Part shown: positions 5,540-7,249 of the stretch, piece by piece | Layout: each line of letters opens with the position of its first letter | Position numbering within the stretch: the first letter of the stretch is position 1 | NCBI GenBank assembly: GCA_002898915.1 | Contig: BEHO01000055.1 | Location: forward strand, 1-7,249 | DNA from: a bacterium HR12 | Lineage (GTDB): Bacteria > Actinomycetota > UBA4738 > HRBIN12 | Direction of reading: 5' to 3' | Length of the DNA stretch: 7,249 nt | The notes under the pieces: model-generated | The model's database searches: none | What the model saw: only the letters and a program-made list of their open reading frames with translations | Told to the model about the DNA's origin: nothing | Program-made: the position numbers and the translations under genes

Positions 5540-6202
5540 TCAGGCCTCGTCGAGGCCGATGATCCCCTTGCGGATCGCGTACTTCACGAGCTCCGTCCGG
5601 TCGTGCATCCCGAGCTTCCGCATGAGGTTCGCGCGGTGGGCCTGCACCGTCTTGATCGACAGGAACAGCTTGTCGGCGATCTCCCGGTTCGTGAGGCCCT
5701 CGGCGATCAGCTTCAGGATCTCGCGCTCCCGGTCGGAGAGGGTGTCGAAGGAGGTCTCCTCGCCCTTCGCGACCCGCGCCAGGTAGTCCTTGATGAGGAG
5801 CTTCGCCACGCTCGGGTGGAGCACCGCCTCCCCCTGGTGCGCGCGCTTGACCGCCATGATCACGTCCTCGGCCGGCGCCCGCTTCACCACGTACCCGGTC
5901 GCCCCGGCCTGCAGCATCTGGAAGACGTAGCCCTCGGAGTCGTGGACGGTGAGCGCCACGACCTGCGTGTTCGGGTGCGACTCGCGGATCCTCCGGGTCG
6001 CCTCGAACCCCGAGAGACCCGGCATCCCGATGTCCATGAGCACGACGTCGGGCTCGAGCTCCCGCACCTTCTCGATCGCCTCCTCGCCCGAGGAGGCCAC
6101 GCCGACGACCTCGAGCTCGGGATCGGTCGCGAGCACCATCCGGATCCCCTCGCGCACGATCTCGTGGTCGTCCACCACCAGCACCTTCACCCGGCCGCTC
6201 AT
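5540..6202 (-). CDS. NarL/FixJ-family response regulator
   Basis: This 220-residue protein has an N-terminal receiver domain (about 5-122) and a C-terminal LuxR-type helix-turn-helix (about 154-212). Receiver residues are all present: acidic pair D11/D12, phospho-acceptor D57 in LMDIGMP, switch T85 and K107. The DNA-binding part shows LSDREREILKLIAEGLTNREIA and the recognition region SIKTVQAHRANLMRKLG, standard for the family. The ATG at 6202 overlaps the kinase stop as ATGA, and AAGGTGG nine bases upstream can act as ribosome binding site. It is therefore the cognate partner of the preceding kinase. It ends nine bases from the convergent cytochrome b stop. NarL-type regulators often control respiratory genes, so the neighbouring cytochromes are candidate targets, but no binding site could be assigned. 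Confidence 0.95.
   Translation of the reverse strand: MSGRVKVLVVDDHEIVREGIRMVLATDPELEVVGVASSGEEAIEKVRELEPDVVLMDIGMPGLSGFEATRRIRESHPNTQVVALTVHDSEGYVFQMLQAGATGYVVKRAPAEDVIMAVKRAHQGEAVLHPSVAKLLIKDYLARVAKGEETSFDTLSDREREILKLIAEGLTNREIADKLFLSIKTVQAHRANLMRKLGMHDRTELVKYAIRKGIIGLDEA
5543..5557. repeat. Inverted repeat at the cytochrome b / response regulator convergence
   Basis: GGCCTCGTCGAGGCC forms a 6-bp GC stem with a three-base loop, 12 bases after the cytochrome b stop and within the last codons of the response regulator. It could help terminate plus-strand transcription where only nine bases separate the convergent genes. No U-tract follows, and coding constraint in the regulator is an alternative explanation. 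Confidence 0.35.
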
Positions 6203-7249
6203 GTCCGCTCGCCACCTTCGGAGCTCGCCGTGACCCCGCCTTCCTCGGGGAGCGGGATCTCCGCCACCACCCGCGTCCCGCGCCCCGGCACCGAATCCAC
6301 CCGGAAGGTCCCGCCCGCGATCTCCGCGCGCTCACGCATCCCCTCGAGACCGACGGCCTCGCCGCTCCGGGCGCGGGCGGCGACCTCCATCACGTCGAAC
6401 CCCACCCCGTCGTCCTCCACCTCGAGGTGCAGCCACCGGTCGCGCAGCCCGACCCGAACGCCCACGCGGCTCGGCCGCGCGTGCCGGGCCGCGTTGCTCA
6501 CCGCCTCCTGCACGATGCGGAAGGCGGCGAGCTCGATGTGGTCGGGCAGGCGCCCGAGCCGGGCGCCCTCGAACTCGATCGGGAGGCCCCAGACGTCGCT
6601 CATCTGCGCCACGTACCAGCGGAGCGCCGGGATCAGCCCGAGCTCGTCGAGGAGGGCCGGGCGCAGCTCGAACAGCATCCGGTCGAGGTTCCGGGCCGCC
6701 TCCTCGGCGAGGGACTTCACGGCCGCGATCCGGGCCCGCGCGTCCTCGTCCACCGGCACCTGGGACTCGAGCAGGTCGATGTTCATCATGAGCGCGGAGA
6801 GCACCTGCGAGGTCTCGTCGTGGAGCTCGCGCGAGAGCCGGCGGCGCTCCTCCTCCTGCACGGTGAGGGTCTTGCGCAGGAGCCCCTGGAGCGCCTGCTC
6901 CTTCTGCTGGAGCCGCTCGAGGAGCTCGGCGTTGCGCACCGCGACCCCCACGAGCCCCGCGAGCGAGCCGAGGAGCTCCCGCTCCGCCAGGTCGAGGGCC
7001 TTCGGCGGGTCCCACGCGACGCCGATCACGGCGAGGCACCGCTCGCCCATGCAGGCCGGCACGTACGCCCATCCCACCGGCTCCCCCTCGGGCACCTTCC
7101 CGAGGGGGCCCGCGGAGGTGAGGACGCCCCGCTCCTCGGCCACCCGCCGCAGCACCCCCCCGTCGGGCGGCCCCTGACCCACGACCGCTTCCGGGGCGAG
7201 GCCCTCCGGGCGCCAGACCGCGACGCCGCTCGCGCCGAGCACCTTCGCG
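6199..7249 (-). CDS. GAF-domain histidine kinase, HPK7 (NarX/LiaS/DegS-like), 5' end outside window
   Basis: The frame is open to the window edge; the nearest start, GTG 7242, falls inside a GAF-like domain, so the N-terminus is missing. Counting from GTG 7242, a GAF domain covers about 1-105 and a coiled coil about 106-135. The HisKA_3 dimerisation domain at about 128-200 has phospho-acceptor H141 in RELHDETSQ. A HATPase domain at about 235-333 has the N-box VQEAVSNAARHA (N250), the G1 motif DDGVGFD (277-283) and the G2 region GLEGMRERAEIAGG. All catalytic features are intact. No transmembrane helix is visible in the part present, so it may be cytoplasmic, though upstream helices cannot be excluded. 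The GAF domain carries C64 and C69, which might matter for redox or metal sensing. Its stop overlaps the response regulator start, making one two-component operon. Confidence 0.93.
   Translation of the reverse strand, partial: AKVLGASGVAVWRPEGLAPEAVVGQGPPDGGVLRRVAEERGVLTSAGPLGKVPEGEPVGWAYVPACMGERCLAVIGVAWDPPKALDLAERELLGSLAGLVGVAVRNAELLERLQQKEQALQGLLRKTLTVQEEERRRLSRELHDETSQVLSALMMNIDLLESQVPVDEDARARIAAVKSLAEEAARNLDRMLFELRPALLDELGLIPALRWYVAQMSDVWGLPIEFEGARLGRLPDHIELAAFRIVQEAVSNAARHARPSRVGVRVGLRDRWLHLEVEDDGVGFDVMEVAARARSGEAVGLEGMRERAEIAGGTFRVDSVPGRGTRVVAEIPLPEEGGVTASSEGGERT

Overview
The window is a very GC-rich bacterial segment with seven protein-coding genes and almost no non-coding space apart from one gap of about 380 bases. 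It has no RNA genes, CRISPR arrays or mobile elements that I can recognise. The best guess for the host is a member of the Actinomycetota. The coproheme decarboxylase carries the residue set described for actinobacterial enzymes (distal His, catalytic Tyr, a Trp eight residues later, and a proximal His 23 residues after the Tyr). High GC and GTG starts fit, but the phylum remains an inference.

Layout, left to right. (1) About 2-1177, plus strand: a membrane-anchored six-bladed NHL-repeat propeller, cut at its 5' end by the window edge. (2) 1199-2965, minus strand: hemE (uroporphyrinogen decarboxylase) followed 27 bases later by hemQ/chdC (coproheme decarboxylase), converging on the NHL gene. 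(3) 2966-3347: a non-coding gap between divergent genes, rich in inverted repeats. (4) 3348-3716, plus strand: a small membrane protein of unknown function behind a near-perfect Shine-Dalgarno sequence, followed by a perfect 13-bp hairpin. (5) About 3759-5530, plus strand: an overlapping pair encoding a seven-heme c-type cytochrome with a C-terminal membrane anchor and a cytochrome b561/FdnI-like membrane subunit. (6) 5540-7249, minus strand: a GAF-containing HPK7-type histidine kinase (cut by the window edge) and its NarL-type response regulator, overlapping by ATGA and converging on the cytochrome pair.

How the genes may work together: the b-type subunit has transmembrane histidines suited to binding two hemes and would exchange electrons with the quinone pool. 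The seven-heme protein would carry them on the outer face of the membrane. hemE and hemQ provide two steps of heme synthesis beside these heme-demanding proteins, and the NarX/NarL-like two-component system is a candidate regulator of the respiratory module. The functional link is inferred from neighbourhood.

The most notable oddity is that the seven-heme gene is split across two reading frames. A clear signal peptide lies in one frame and all seven CxxCH motifs in another, with the switch at a run of seven Cs (3896-3902). Removing one C restores a continuous secreted multiheme cytochrome, so this is either an assembly or sequencing error, a real mutation, or less likely recoding. Even after repair the gene has no convincing start codon, because a strong hairpin sits where one would be expected.
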